From Sepioteuthis lessoniana (Eukaryota > Mollusca > Cephalopoda > Myopsida > Loliginidae): a stretch of DNA of 64,000 bases. Of this stretch, positions 1 through 10,403 are shown in pieces (positions within the stretch are counted from its first letter, which is position 1; every line of letters begins with the position of its first letter). The notes under the pieces are model-generated. The model was given only the letters and a program-made list of their open reading frames with translations. It had not been told where the DNA came from and did no database searches. A program made the translations under genes and the position numbers. The stretch covers positions 20,950,217 to 21,014,216 of the forward strand of contig OY757904.1 in NCBI GenBank assembly GCA_963585895.1, written 5' to 3'.

Positions 1-72
1 GCCACTATTAATAAAATGTCGTTTGGGCAACCTCTTCAATCAGAGTTATGTTGCATTTTCTGGCTATTTTAG

Positions 73-77
<5 letters not shown>

Positions 78-133
<56 letters not shown>
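78..133. repeat. (TA)n microsatellite
   Basis: About 56 bp of uninterrupted TA. Further short TA runs lie at 300-329, 491-515 and 2011-2024, with (GAAA)n at 590-608 and (ATAG)n at 621-638. The rest of 1-1027 is AT-rich and shows no gene. Confidence 0.95.
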
Positions 134-136
<3 letters not shown>

Positions 137-297
137 CGCTTATTCTATCATCAGACTAATACTTGAACTTGATAACCGTATAGGCCAGAAACTAATAGTC
201 ACCAAGGTCCATTGATTCCATGTCAACTCGATCCTAATTTATGAATATGTACTCTATCACCAATATTGGGTTCACTTTATTTATAGATATTGTAAAT

Positions 298-331
<34 letters not shown>

Positions 332-766
332 TCTGTCATGAATAAAAACATACCAAAGAATTTTTTATAAAAAGTCGAATTTTCTTATAATCCAAAGATA
401 TCGGAATTGTGTTATAGCTATCATTATCTAATTTTACAGCATTAAAACATTACGACACTTATGTAGATACAAATAAAGATATGTACATTATATATATACA
501 TATATATATATATAATGGAATAGTTTTTGGACTGATATATAATCATATTTATTTGCATGAAAAGTACAGCATATTCTAGCGTTACTCAAAGAAAGAAAGA
601 AAGAAAGAATATGAAATACAATAGATAGATAGATAGATTGCATAATTTCTTTCTCTCTCTTTTTCAACCATTCTTTGATGTATCTCTTCGGTTATATCAT
701 TTCTAAAATTTGTTTTCCCAATATTCTGATATCATAATGCATGTAGGAAAAAGATTGCTGTATAAT

Positions 767-807
767 TCTTCTTCTTCTTCTTCTTCTTCTTCTTCTTCTT
801 CTTCTTC
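767..807. repeat. (CTT)n triplet repeat
   Basis: About 13 units of CTT. A complementary AAG array lies at 939-980, so the pair could fold into a long hairpin around a 131-bp spacer. The glutamate-run open frame across it is a by-product of the triplet. Confidence 0.9.
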
Positions 808-936
808 CCATGATATAAACGATCCTAAATAAATGAAGAAAAGCCTAGAGACATTCTTTCTTATGAAATTCCAGGCAGATGTATTTTTTCGAAGACTTTC
901 CACGTAATTAATGCCAATCATTTAGCATTAGCATTA

Positions 937-938
<2 letters not shown>

Positions 939-967
<29 letters not shown>

Positions 968-980
968 AAGAAGAAGAAGA
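939..980. repeat. (AAG)n triplet repeat
   Basis: About 14 units of AAG, the complement of the CTT array at 767-807. Confidence 0.9.
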
Positions 981-1027
981 CATGCAGCGAAAATTTAATC
1001 AAAAGAATTAATACCATAGAAAATAAC

Positions 1028-1283
1028 GGTCAATTGGCCTAATGGGTAGAGTGTTTACCAAAGGCCCAGGAGACCGGGGTTCAATCCCTGGTCGAGTCAT
1101 ACCAAAGACTCAAAAAATGGTACTTGATACCTCCTTGCTTAACACTCAGCATTATAAGGGACTATCAAGGGTAAAGTGGATCAATCCAGGGAAAGGAGTA
1201 GCGCCCTCCCCGACACCTCGGTGTTGTAGCTATTGAAAAGGGATCCTTCGGGTCGCCCTCGACTACGATCTCCAACTTTACTT
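1028..1283 (+). mobile_element. SINE-D, tRNA-derived SINE
   Basis: The head resembles a tRNA gene: an A-box-like ggcctaatgggtagag is followed by a B-box-like ggttcaatccc about 40 bp later. The body then runs through a conserved phrase about a pre-terminal caagggtaaagtgga block to an actttact tail. Four copies occur in this window (here, 8854-9100, 36487-36733 reversed, about 60150-60362), which is what defines the family. The tRNA-like head is an internal pol III promoter by analogy with other SINEs; it is not a functional tRNA gene because acceptor pairing and the anticodon arm are not kept. Confidence 0.8.
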
Positions 1284-1393
1284 AATTACATACCAATTAA
1301 AATATTCAGTCAATCTATTCTTGACAATACTTAGACGAGTCCTGGAGAGTAGAAAAGACTTGTTATCACTCGGACATCAGAGAAATCAACCAG

Positions 1394-1396
<3 letters not shown>

Positions 1397-1435
<39 letters not shown>
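1397..1435. repeat. (CTG)13 triplet repeat
   Basis: Thirteen perfect CTG units with no interruption. It lies in no recognisable gene. Confidence 0.97.
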
Positions 1436-1602
1436 ATATTTGCACTAAACGACATAGGGACAAATAAGGTTAAAGCTAAAACAGATTAGACTCAAAAGAA
1501 AAGCAAGTTTAAGCTGTATAACAAGAGATGTAAAAAGTGTCAGCTATATAATACAAGACTGCGGTAAACGGGCACAGAAAGTTTATAAATGTAAGCAAGA
1601 CT

Positions 1603-2446
1603 TGGTTTGGTTTGGTTTGGTTTGGTTTGGTTTGGTTTAATTTTATGGCATATCAGCTATTGTAGGTTAGAGTGTCCTCGTGGTGTAATGGTTAAAGCGA
1701 TGAACTGCGGAAACGTATTACGCGAGTTCGTACTCCAGTCGCGCTATTATGTTCACTTTCGGGCAAATACCCTTGGGAAAGGTATGAACCCCCTTATTCT
1801 CCCTCCAGCTATGGGTAAATAGTAGGACGGATTAGGTTCTTCAGCCTTGTTGAGGCAACTAGTCTAGGAGAAGGAAAACTCTGAATTCAAACCTGTTAAA
1901 CTCCGCTTAAAAATTGACCTTGTGTCATATCCTACCCGAGCGGAGGGGTTGGTAAATAGTATCAGCTATTGTAGGTTAATCAATGCCAAGTCCTTTCTAT
2001 ACATATATTAAATATATATATATATGATTTGTAAACACATTTTCTTGATAAGGTTTTTAAGCAAGCCTAATCTCATTCTTTTACACACAGTTAAATGGTT
2101 CCAATTATTGCTATGCTTCGCTAACAATTCAATTAAACATCAGTCGTTTGTTTATACACAGTTAAATGATCAAACGGTCCTTTTTCAAACAATTCGATTT
2201 ACAATAAGTCATTTTTTTGCACTTAGTTTAAATGTCAATCTGTCATATTTGAGCCATAGATAGGACCCTATCAGGTGTTAACACAGCGGGCCAGAGTGGA
2301 TCTGAGAGTGATGGCAAGGAAGGTGTACTCTGCATTTCCCAATACTCCAGCATTACTGGAACCTCGTCATCAGATTACTTAGTGTCATATCTACGACACT
2401 CGTTGAAGGAGTCTTCCCTCTCTGCAGAGATTCAGACGGCGTAACA
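1603..2446 (-). mobile_element. Rep-E, long non-autonomous repeat (minus), interrupted
   Basis: Reading on the minus strand, the element starts near 2446 with the Rep-E head (a gcagaggggtaaga-like block, then the gaggttccagtaatgctggag-like block), passes the stretch of tandem aaactgaattgtttgaaa-like units, and ends in the shared tail with a (AAACC)n terminus at 1603-1638. A chimeric SINE has split the tail at 1670-1959. Rep-E has no coding capacity. At least a dozen copies occur in the window. Its 3' tail is the same as that of SINE-A, so a common LINE partner is inferred. Confidence 0.7.
1670..1959 (+). mobile_element. Chimeric SINE (SINE-A head, SINE-B tail)
   Basis: The first part matches SINE-A (cgtggtgtaatggttaaagc head, gttcgtactcc B box). 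From the central ccagctatgggtaaatag block onward it follows SINE-B and ends in the SINE-B terminus ggttggtaaatag. It is flanked by a perfect 19-bp target-site duplication, tatcagctattgtaggtta, at 1651-1669 and 1960-1978. The clean duplication shows it moved as one unit, so the chimera was formed before this insertion. Confidence 0.88.
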
Positions 2447-2923
2447 CTTCAATCAATAAGTTCCGGACCTAACTAATAAAACAACAACTTTTAGGCAAAA
2501 TTCGACTTTATTCATCAATATAATCTCCTTCTAAGGTGATACACTGATTCCAACGCTTCTCTAATAATTCGATGCTTCTTTTGTAGAACGATTAGTCTTT
2601 AGCCTCAAAATACGCCTCAGTTTCCGATATCACTTCTTCATTGGAGCCAAATCTCTTTCCCTGGAGCATTCTTTTGAGGTTTGCAAACAGCCAGTTGTCG
2701 CTGGGGGCCAGATCTTGAGCATAGGGTGGGTGCGGAAGCGATCGACTTGTGACATGATGCATTGTCTTATTGAAAAAGTACTTTTTTCTTCTTCATTTTT
2801 TGCCTTATTTTGGCGATTTCTTCCTTCAAACGCACTAACAATGCTTTATGATATTCGCTATTGATGCTTCTTCCTTTATCAAGGTAATTGATGAACAAAA
2901 TATCTTGTGCATCCAAAAATACG

Positions 2924-3161
2924 TGGGGGTGTCCTCGGGGTGTAATGATTAAAGCGATGGACTGCGGAACCGTAGTAAACGAGTTCGTACTCCAGTCGCG
3001 CTATTACGTTCACTTTCGGGCAAATACCCTTGGGAAAGGTATGAACTCCCTTATCCTCCCAGCTATGGGTTAAATAGTACCACTACTGTTCTTCTAGGAG
3101 AATAGGATTGGCATTAAATAACCTACAAAGGTTGATATGTCATTAAACAAACAAACAAACC
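2924..3161 (+). mobile_element. SINE-A inserted in mariner
   Basis: A near complete SINE-A: tRNA-like head with tgtaatgattaaagcg A-box region and gttcgtactcc B box, central cttgggaaaggtatgaa and ccagctatgggt blocks, and the 3' stem-loop tail ggcattaaataacc...ggttgatatg followed by (AAAC)n. The flanks share aaaatacg at about 2916-2923 and 3163-3170, read as the target-site duplication inside the mariner gene. Confidence 0.85.
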
Positions 3162-3184
3162 AAAATACGAAAGCTAAAACCTTG

Positions 3185-3706
3185 TGTCACGTGATATCCC
3201 ACTGGGAGGAGGAAGATTAATACTATCCTCCCGTTTTGAATTAATAGTATCTAGCCGTCAAAAAAGTGACCGTTAAGAGAGAATGTGAGTCACAGAGGTC
3301 GGGATGAGGACCAACAGATGTTTGTACCTAGTAACCGGACTTGGGTGGAATCTAGTAGCCCTAAGAAATCGGCTGACCAGGAAGGAGGAAGAGAGAAGCC
3401 AAATGATTGGCTGGGACCTCAAAACGGAAGTGGGGACCCCTTCCCCTCAGCGGAAATAGATAGTAAGAAAGATTAGTTTTTGAGCTGGGTTCGTAGCGAC
3501 CGGACGAACCATAGCCATTTTACTCCGGGTGGAAGACAAAAGAATTACTGAGACACGAAGGACCCCAGGCTCTTCAAGCCAGTGTAAAAAAAATAGAACA
3601 AAGTCTATTAGCCCGTGAAAGAAGAAAAGATTCTCCAGTGGAACCCCGTCGAAAAAAAATATAAGTAACTTTGGGGCCATTTTCCTTTATACCCAAATTT
3701 CGTTTA

Positions 3707-3749
<43 letters not shown>

Positions 3750-4287
3750 GAAGAAAGATAAAAGTCAAGAAAAGACATTTATATTCGTGGACTGTCCAAT
3801 TATTATATGTTTTGACACCTTGAAAGGTGTATATAACTGTAGTAAAGGAATTCATGTATTTTTATGTTACCATGTGGTCTATGTTGTTATTTCATGCTTC
3901 TTTTCAGCTTCTATTCGCCTTATGTTATCTTGCTTAGAATTGTCCCATTAATTCCTAAAATATCATACGGGAAACCGGAGTTGCCGACTACTACAATATT
4001 AATATTATTACGACTAAGACCTATAGGCCCGTATCCTTCTGTTATCTAAGGGAAAGAAGTTTAGCGGCCTGGTGGGTGTGTGATAGTGTGAAATTTGGAA
4101 CCCCTTTGCCAGCGGCGGTCAGTCTTGCTCTAAATTAATCCCTCACGTAATATGCCAGTTCTTATATGCCTGAGAGAAAAACTCTGAACGAGGACTTATT
4201 CCCGAGGGGATCAAGTGCCAACCTGCCCCGTCTTCACACGTGCGAAAATAAAGTCCCGTTTTGGGATTTTAGTGAATTTGCCGTCAC
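3185..4287 (+). mobile_element. Solo LTR of the 51-kb Ty3-type family
   Basis: About 1103 bp, starting TGTCACGTGATA and ending TTTGCCGTCAC, the same ends as the LTRs of the element at 51318-56281 but in opposite orientation. Shared internal blocks include ttcacacgtgcgaaaataaagtcc near the end, the ccacc-gggcctataggcccgta-like segment and a (CT)n run at 3713-3745. Flanking cttg (preceded by c on the left, a on the right) is a 4/5 match for a 5-bp target duplication. No internal region is left, so it arose by LTR-LTR recombination. Divergence from the 51-kb copies is obvious, so it is older. Confidence 0.88.
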
Positions 4288-4344
4288 ACTTGCCATCTGA
4301 TGTTTACGTCTTTGTTCGCTTTGGACGGTTGAACTCCGCCGGAG

Positions 4345-4512
4345 AGTTAAAAACATAAAGTTTAAGAATATGAAGGTGAAAGTAATACAAATCATACTAG
4401 GATCCCATGAAACAATTCTGTAAAATAACATAGCAAAAAAAACAGATGTGGAAATCCAAGGAAGAAATGAAACAGTACAGACTACAATAAGGCTGAAATC
4501 AAAAGCTTTAAT
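4345..4512 (+). mobile_element. LINE-R C-terminal fragment
   Basis: The plus-strand frames read KNMKVKVIQIILG and then EIQGRNETVQTT, which line up with the same C-terminal words in the better copies at 11520-11690 and 24400-24580. It is a broken piece only. Confidence 0.65.
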
Positions 4513-4745
4513 AATAGACCTCTCTGCAGAGATGTAAGACTCCTCCAACGGTTGTCCTAGATATGACACAAAACAATCTGATGGTGAGGTTCCAGTAATG
4601 CTGGAGCTTTGGGGAATGCGGAGAACTCCTTTATTGTCATCCCTCTCAGGTCCACTCTGATAGGGTTCTATCTGTGGATCAAATAAACTATGTGCTTAAA
4701 CTAAATTGAATTGTTTAAAATAGAACTGTTTATTTGTTTTGTTTG
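4513..4745 (+). mobile_element. Rep-E fragment
   Basis: Starts with ctctctgcagagatgtaaga, contains aatctgatggtgaggttcc and the gcggag...gtccactctga blocks, and stops after one ttgaattgtttaaaatagaa unit. The tail is lost. Confidence 0.75.
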
Positions 4746-5185
4746 TTTTTTATTGTTGTTGTGGAGTTCGTTTTTTACAAAACTGTGTATCGTGAGTGTC
4801 AATATCATAAATGTTTTTTTACTTATATAATTTTTTTTTCGAAAATGTTCCTATGCGGCTACCCTTTAGTCATTGGTTGATTACAAAAGGTTCGCTGAAA
4901 AGAAATTTTATGGCAGATGTCCATTCTGGCATTTCTTGTCATTCACTTCCAGATTAGTTACAAAAACCTCCCTGATTCTTTCACAAAAATTCCATTGATC
5001 GGTTCCATTAGATATGATAAAATGGTACGTTAAATTCCTTTTCGTTCATTGCAGGCACTTGAAGACATCCGCTTTGTACCAAACTTAAGTGGTTCGCCGT
5101 GTAAATGTTGTTACGTTGTTCCTTATTGTGATTGAACTTTTTTATCCATTTCATATATGGGCTTTTTTCCTCTATGTCTTATTTC

Positions 5186-5225
<40 letters not shown>

Positions 5226-5490
5226 ATTACCATTAACTAAGTTTTCTTTTCCCTTCTTTAACAATTTTTACTCACGTTGTATCTAGTTCTTTTTTATGCT
5301 AAACATATTTCATCTTTTTCGTTTCTTCAAGTTATCTCCCTTGGTTATATTATTTTTGAATTAAATTTTGTTCTACCTTTTCTCTGCTTTTCTTTCTTTA
5401 CCATCTTCTTCTTCTTTGCTCTCTTCCTCTTTTATTCAAAGTTTAAAGTTGTTTCAATCCAATTTTACGTTACCCCTTGAATTGTTAGTC
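4746..5490. other. No gene seen; TA/TG microsatellite at 5187-5225
   Basis: AT-rich and pyrimidine-rich sequence. A (TA)9(TG)n compound microsatellite lies at 5187-5225. The short open frames are leucine or phenylalanine runs from low-complexity DNA. Confidence 0.8.
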
Positions 5491-5492
5491 AC

Positions 5493-5551
5493 TCTTCTTC
5501 TTCTTCTTCTTCTTCTTCTTCTTCTTCTTCTTCTTCTTCTTCTTCTTCTTC
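5493..5551. repeat. (CTT)n triplet repeat
   Basis: About 20 units of CTT/TTC. Confidence 0.95.
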
Positions 5552-6260
5552 CATCTAGGATTAGCTTCTTTTCATGTATTTACGACACTCCCATTTCAGC
5601 CTTTCTTCGTCTATTTTGATAATAGCTATATTTAGCTGAGTACAACATAAGGTCAAATAAAAATAAATGAAAAGAAGGAAAACTGTATAACGTCAATTTT
5701 CAAAATGGAAAGGATGTTAAAAGATTTCGGCAGATCAAAAAAAATAAAATCTTAAATCCTGGCTGCAATCAAACATGATCTCTAGCACCAAATAAGTATT
5801 TTAGTCACGTGGTAGATTACCAAGGTTCATTTCTCGCCCTGTCCCCGAAGGATTAGAATATGTTGGCAGAATCTCCGGTAAAGTGGTAAGACTCTCCTCG
5901 CCAAAAAAAGAAATTGAAATAAAGGAGGCGATTTGGTTAAAGTATTAAATTGCATTTAATGATGCGTGTGGCACAGTTGCCGTGATGGTTAATTATTTTA
6001 TTACCTGGTTTGGTTAGGCCACGAGCTTTTCAGTTAGCTGTTAAGTTAGCTATAATCTTTGAGCGGAAATATAAGTCAAATTGGAAAATTTAAGCGAATA
6101 CTTAACGTTCAGCACAGGAAGGCCAAAATGTAAATAAAATGGATTCATATCTTTTCTGTGACAAGGTTTGATTGGAGAAATAAAAAAGGTGAATTTTGGA
6201 CACTTGAGAGATGACGCAATAATTTAACAATATGATATCACGCCCACCAATATCCTGAAT
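5552..6260. other. No gene seen
   Basis: AT-rich unique-looking sequence with no recognised repeat or coding frame. Confidence 0.7.
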
Positions 6261-6261
6261 C

Positions 6262-6393
6262 TAAATATATAAGAATTAGCAAATTTTGAAAAAGTTGTCA
6301 GTTAGCCAGTTGTCAGTTAAAAGTTCGCATTCAGAGAGTTCTGTTGGGTTTGGGAGCGGCGTCTGTCTTGTGTCTGTTCATAGACCCGTACAG

Positions 6394-6450
<57 letters not shown>

Positions 6451-6540
6451 CTACTGTATGCAGTCTGAACATCGAACAATAAAAGATCGTTAGTTGTTGA
6501 CGGAGAGTTCTTCTTGTTTTTGAGTTGCCAACAGCCAGGC
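6262..6540 (+). promoter_or_regulatory. LTR-like promoter and polyadenylation segment
   Basis: A TATA-like aatatataagaatt is at 6264-6277. It is followed by tcagttagcc repeats, a (CT)26 run at 6396-6447, and a polyadenylation signal aataaaag near 6479. The segment ends near the inverted pair gttgcc...ggcaac. Directly after it comes the sequence homologous to Rep-F. The order promoter, poly(A) signal, short tail is what an LTR looks like, but no second copy and no target duplication were found, so this is a suggestion only. Confidence 0.3.
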
Positions 6541-6559
6541 AACTTTGTTCCAATGGATC

Positions 6560-7180
6560 ACGTCGACTGTCAGAAGAATTTTTAGATGAGTTGTGTCATT
6601 CCTTGTCAGTGGATCTTTCAAACACAGCGTGGGCACAGACAAGATTGATAAACGAACTATCCGAAAATTGTTGCATATTGACCTTCGACCAGGCCAAATA
6701 TGCCATTCCAAAGTGATGCACCGAAAGGAAGAGACACATTCCAATGGCCAGTAATCGAAAGAAATCGCGTAGGCGGATTTGGCTGACGAAATAGGACAAG
6801 GTAAAAGCCCATGATACACTCATATATTGATGCACCGGAAGAGAGTGACCTGTGAACTGCATGACAGTTATTTCCGCTTGATGACGATCAAACATGCCAT
6901 TCCAAAGAGTGAGTGGGTGATTAAACTATTATATAACTCGGTGAAACAGGAAGAAAGAGAGTTGGAGATCAGACGAGTTAGAGACGAGTAAGGAAAGACA
7001 CACCCGGCTGAAGGGGCCCTCGGGACCCCCGATGGAGTTTGGGGACCAGACCAGTTGGTGATAAGATGCAGTAGAGAAAGCCAGCATATATCTATATGAA
7101 TCATAGATGGTAACGTCACAGCTTCTACCAGTCCAGATCAGAGCAGACCTGTGAGTTGTGACAATGAAAGTGTACTTCAC
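6560..7180 (-). mobile_element. Rep-F, unclassified interspersed repeat
   Basis: Reversed relative to the copies at 8060-8720 and 21620-22212. Shared blocks include aatgccattcca, cgcttgatgacgatcaaaca, accggaagagagtgacctg and the gc-rich aggggccctcgggacccc. A plus-strand frame from about 6525 reads SEEFLDELCHSLSVDL and ends at IPK; it may be a scrap of coding sequence from the parent element but its family was not recognised. Confidence 0.6.
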
Positions 7181-7399
7181 ACTTCACTGAGCTCTAGGAC
7201 AGGAGCCTCACCACCAGATACATTTTAGATCCTCCACTTTTTTCTTTTGTTTTAGGTTTTTTAAGGGGTACTTCCCCTTCGTAAGGGATGTAGTCAAAAT
7301 ATTGCCATCCTATCCAACAGGTCAATAACAATTAGAATCTTTTGTGCAATCGCGAGGGTTTGGTTAATGTTTTATTTTCTGGTCTGGTCTGTTTTGTTT

Positions 7400-7685
7400 T
7401 GGTTTAGTTTCTTTGTTTAATGGCATATCAACCATTGTGGGTTATTTAATGCCAAAGGCATCCTCGTAGAATAACGGTAACGGAACTATTTAACCCATAG
7501 CTTGGAATAAAGAGGATAGAAAAAGCATATCAATATCATAAATACTTGGAACCTATGAAGATAAATGACTTGGTTTCGTTTGGTTTCTTAGTTTAATAGC
7601 ATATCAAGCTTCGTGGGTTATTTAATGTCGAAGCCACCCTAGTAGAAAAGTAGTAATGATACTATTTAATTTATAATTGGGTTTT
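7400..7685 (-). repeat. Two SINE-A/Rep-E tails
   Basis: Two truncated 3' ends, at about 7400-7520 and 7580-7685, each with the aatggcatatca...gggttatttaatgcc block. Both are 5'-truncated as expected for retroposed copies. Confidence 0.7.
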
Positions 7686-7689
7686 ATTT

Positions 7690-8055
7690 TCTGTTTTTTC
7701 CTCGACACATTGGACTGGACCAAAATTTGAGAGTTACAGGTCACTTGTAGCAACAATATGAAAGCGTAAATATTTTTTCGTTTGGGGGGATCTGGTACGT
7801 TGAAAACAAATTGTGTCGTTCTGCACCCATTAGTTTTTTTTAACGTTACAGTTTATACCACTTTCGGTCTCCCTCGGGCTCTCACAGATTTCTGACCACA
7901 GACAAAATTTTCTTCCTTTTATTTATACATGTCATCGCCTTGTGTTTTCAATCAGTGTTAACATTATGTTAAGACATAGACTTTTGAAATTTCGCAAAAC
8001 TGGAGCACAGCGTCACCTGCAAAAAAAATGAGCTTGATATTGTTGCATACATATA
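7690..8055. other. No gene seen
   Basis: AT-rich sequence; nothing recognised. Confidence 0.7.
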
Positions 8056-8059
8056 TATT

Positions 8060-8720
8060 CTGGATACATATCGACGCAATGATAACAGACGCAAGAATAA
8101 AGGACGCAAGAAGGAAAACGCAGGAATGAAGGACGCATGAAGACTTCTTTAGAAAAATATTCACCTCTCACTTTATTGCAAGGGTTCGAAAGGGTTGTTG
8201 AAGGGTTGCATGTGAGAGGATGCTGGACACCGAACATAAACTTCATATTTTGACCCCACTGTTATGACCGTCACGTTGTGTCTTTCTTGTTCTCTTAGAT
8301 GCTCAACCAGAGGTCTTGGGGTCCACTCTATCGGGGCTTTTCCGAGGGCCCCCTCGGTCGGGTGTGGCCTTCCCTACCACATCTGGTCTCTACTGTCTGG
8401 AAGTCTGCTGGCAACTGCTCTGGCACCCCAAACTCAACAGAGTTAAATAATAACTCAACGCCCACACGATCGCCTACTGGATCTTTGAACCGGATGTTTA
8501 ATCGTCATCAAGCGGAAATAACTGTCATGCAGTTCAGAGGTTACTCTCTTCCGGTGCATGACTGTAATGGCACAATGAGACCTTCACCTTGTCCCATATC
8601 ATAAGCCTTAATCCGCCCACGCGATCTCTTTCGATTACTGGCCATTGGAATGTGTCACTTCCTTCCGGTGTATCACCTTGGAATAGCATTTTTAGGCCGG
8701 GGCGAGGGTCAAAATATAAC
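8060..8720 (+). mobile_element. Rep-F copy
   Basis: Same blocks as 21620-22212: cctctcactttattg near the start, the ttgaccccac segment, a gcccgggg-type GC-rich stretch, gtcatcaagcggaaataact, and ctcttccggtgcat. On the minus strand the block near 8170 reads caataaagtgagagg, a possible polyadenylation signal. The first 90 bp contain imperfect repeats of gacgcaagaa. Confidence 0.6.
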
Positions 8721-8853
8721 AATATATCTATAAGGAAAACCAAGCCCACAGTTTTCAGTGCCACATTCAAATCAGATGACCTTGGTATCGCTAAAACACA
8801 CCCACCTCAATTAGCAGTATAGTTTCTGTTGGTACACAATAAATTTAGTACAA

Positions 8854-9100
8854 CACATTGGCCAAATGAGTAGAGTGTTCACCGGGAGACCGGGGTTCAA
8901 TCCTAGGTCGAGTCATACCAAAAACTCAAAAAATGGTACTTGATACCACCTTGCTTAACACTCAGTATTATAAGGTACGCATCAAGGGTAAAGTGAAACA
9001 ATCGAGGGAAAATAATTGCGCTTTTCCCTATACCTTGGTGTAGTAGCTATTGAAAAGGAATCCTTCGGGTTATCCTTGACTGCAGTTGCCAACTTCACTT
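8854..9100 (+). mobile_element. SINE-D copy
   Basis: tRNA-like head (attggccaaatgagtagag, then ggttcaatcc), the caagggtaaagtgaaac block and the aacttcactttta end. Matches 1028-1283 over its length with many substitutions. Confidence 0.78.
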
Positions 9101-9149
9101 TTATTTATTAATAGTACTCCTATTAATGAAATCAGAATTACTTCTAATA

Positions 9150-10348
9150 TTTTTTTCATGTTGGGATTTTTTTCTTACTTTGAATAATTTTTATCCAAAG
9201 CGGTTATTTTTCAGATTTCTCTTTTCGCATCAGACGATTTTTCTTTCCTTCCGTTCATCGAGTCTTTCACACAAGCACTAACTCGTGGTTTTTCACTGAA
9301 GTCTTTGTGAAAGGAAGTCTCCTCGGGTCTCGAGGACACTTCTAAGTATTCTTACTGATTTTAACAGTCTTGTAGTCCGGATGGTCTCGATTTTTCACAG
9401 ATTCCCATTTCCCCAGGCTTTTTTTCTTGACCTTTAGGGACTATTCCAAGTGCACCAACTACGATTGATATCACCCCCACTTTCATATTTCTTAGTTTCT
9501 TCAGATCTCTTGCAAGGTTCAGGTATTAGTATATTTTTTCCATTTCTTTTATTTTTACTCCATGATATTCTGGAAGGGCAAGATCTACAAGATGAAGAGT
9601 TCCTTTTTTCCAGTTAATTGACACTAGGTTTTGTGTACAGATCATGAATTTGTGATTATTTTGTATCACAAAATCTTAAAGAATATTTTGAGTCACATTT
9701 TCTAGAACAGATTCTGGTTTATGCATATACCATTAGTCAGTATGGTCAAGTTTTAATCTTTTGCACAATTCCCATTGGATCACCTTTGCAACCCACTCAT
9801 GCCTAGTCTTACATTTCTTTTGTACCAGTTTGCTGCAATAGGAATAACTGTTTAATCGCTATCACAACATAGCCTATATTATTATTTACTCCTTGAGAGT
9901 TTTTCACATCAGTTTTGGCTGATGGTTTTTCACAGGAGTTTGAGAGACAGCAAGTTTCCTCAAGTCTCCAGGACTCTTTTAAGTATTCTAGCCGTTCTCA
10001 ATAATGTTGTAGCTTGAATGGTCTCCACTTGTCCTCCTACCTCCAAGTCTTCCAGTCCCTTTTAATAAGTTTATGTGTGTCATTTTCTAGGACAGATGTT
10101 AGATTGTGCATATACCATTTGTTCGTATGGTCAAATTTAAATTCCTTGCACATCTCCCAGTGGATCACCTTGACCACCCAGTCGTGTCTAGTCTTATACC
10201 CCTTCTTTGCTAATTTGCTGCATTCGCTTATTATGTGATTGATCGTTTCGTTTCTATCACCACATAACATACATTTGCTATTTTGTTGCGTCTTATATAT
10301 TCTCGCTTTGATATGATTAGTTCTTATGGCGTTGTTTTGTGACCTATA

Positions 10349-10350
<2 letters not shown>
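9150..10350 (-). mobile_element. LINE-R composite: two C-terminal units in tandem
   Basis: On the minus strand, unit 1 (10350-9890) reads CYKCG-free but typical LINE-R words: MLCGDRNETINHIISECSK (a C-x2-C...H...C knuckle), then YKTRHDWV and WYMHNLTSVLENDTHKL, after which about 100 residues are missing. Unit 1 ends with ctcaaggagtaaataataat, and unit 2 (about 9880-9150) begins again within the knuckle region and carries many stops. This family belongs to LINEs with a restriction-like endonuclease, where the knuckle and a PD...D nuclease lie at the C-terminus. The same two-unit joint occurs at 23447-24695 in the opposite orientation. Confidence 0.72.

Positions 10351-10402
<52 letters not shown>
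10351..10402. repeat. (ATT)n, probable LINE-R 3' tail
   Basis: About 17 ATT units directly at the 3' end (minus-strand reading) of the next LINE-R fragment. LINE-R copies elsewhere here end in AAT repeats, so the array is probably a grown tail. Confidence 0.75.

Positions 10403-10403
<1 letters not shown>

Larger units (their letters stand above)
2465..4345 (-). pseudogene. Mariner transposase remnant, split by two insertions
   Basis: Translated on the minus strand, the left part gives the typical mariner C-terminus: a QDNA-like block with a catalytic Asp (after a stop), an HPPYAQDLAPSDNWLF block with the third catalytic Asp, and the end LEGDYIDE before a stop near 2500. The frame carries stops, so it is dead. 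The gene continues after a SINE-A (2924-3161) and again after a solo LTR (3185-4287): the words TSDGK (4283-4297 side) and VLAFVFLDAQ (3161-3184 plus 2900s) join only when both insertions are taken out. The N-terminal half and the right inverted repeat are not seen. Mariner enzymes cut and paste DNA at TA sites. Confidence 0.82.

Noticed and set aside
1028..1100. tRNA-like A and B boxes at many sites
   Set aside because: They are SINE heads, with repeated bodies and tails and no cloverleaf; no true tRNA gene was supported.
4234..4569. 111-residue minus-strand frame
   Set aside because: Runs across an LTR edge, a mariner scrap, a LINE fragment and Rep-E; a chance frame over unrelated pieces.
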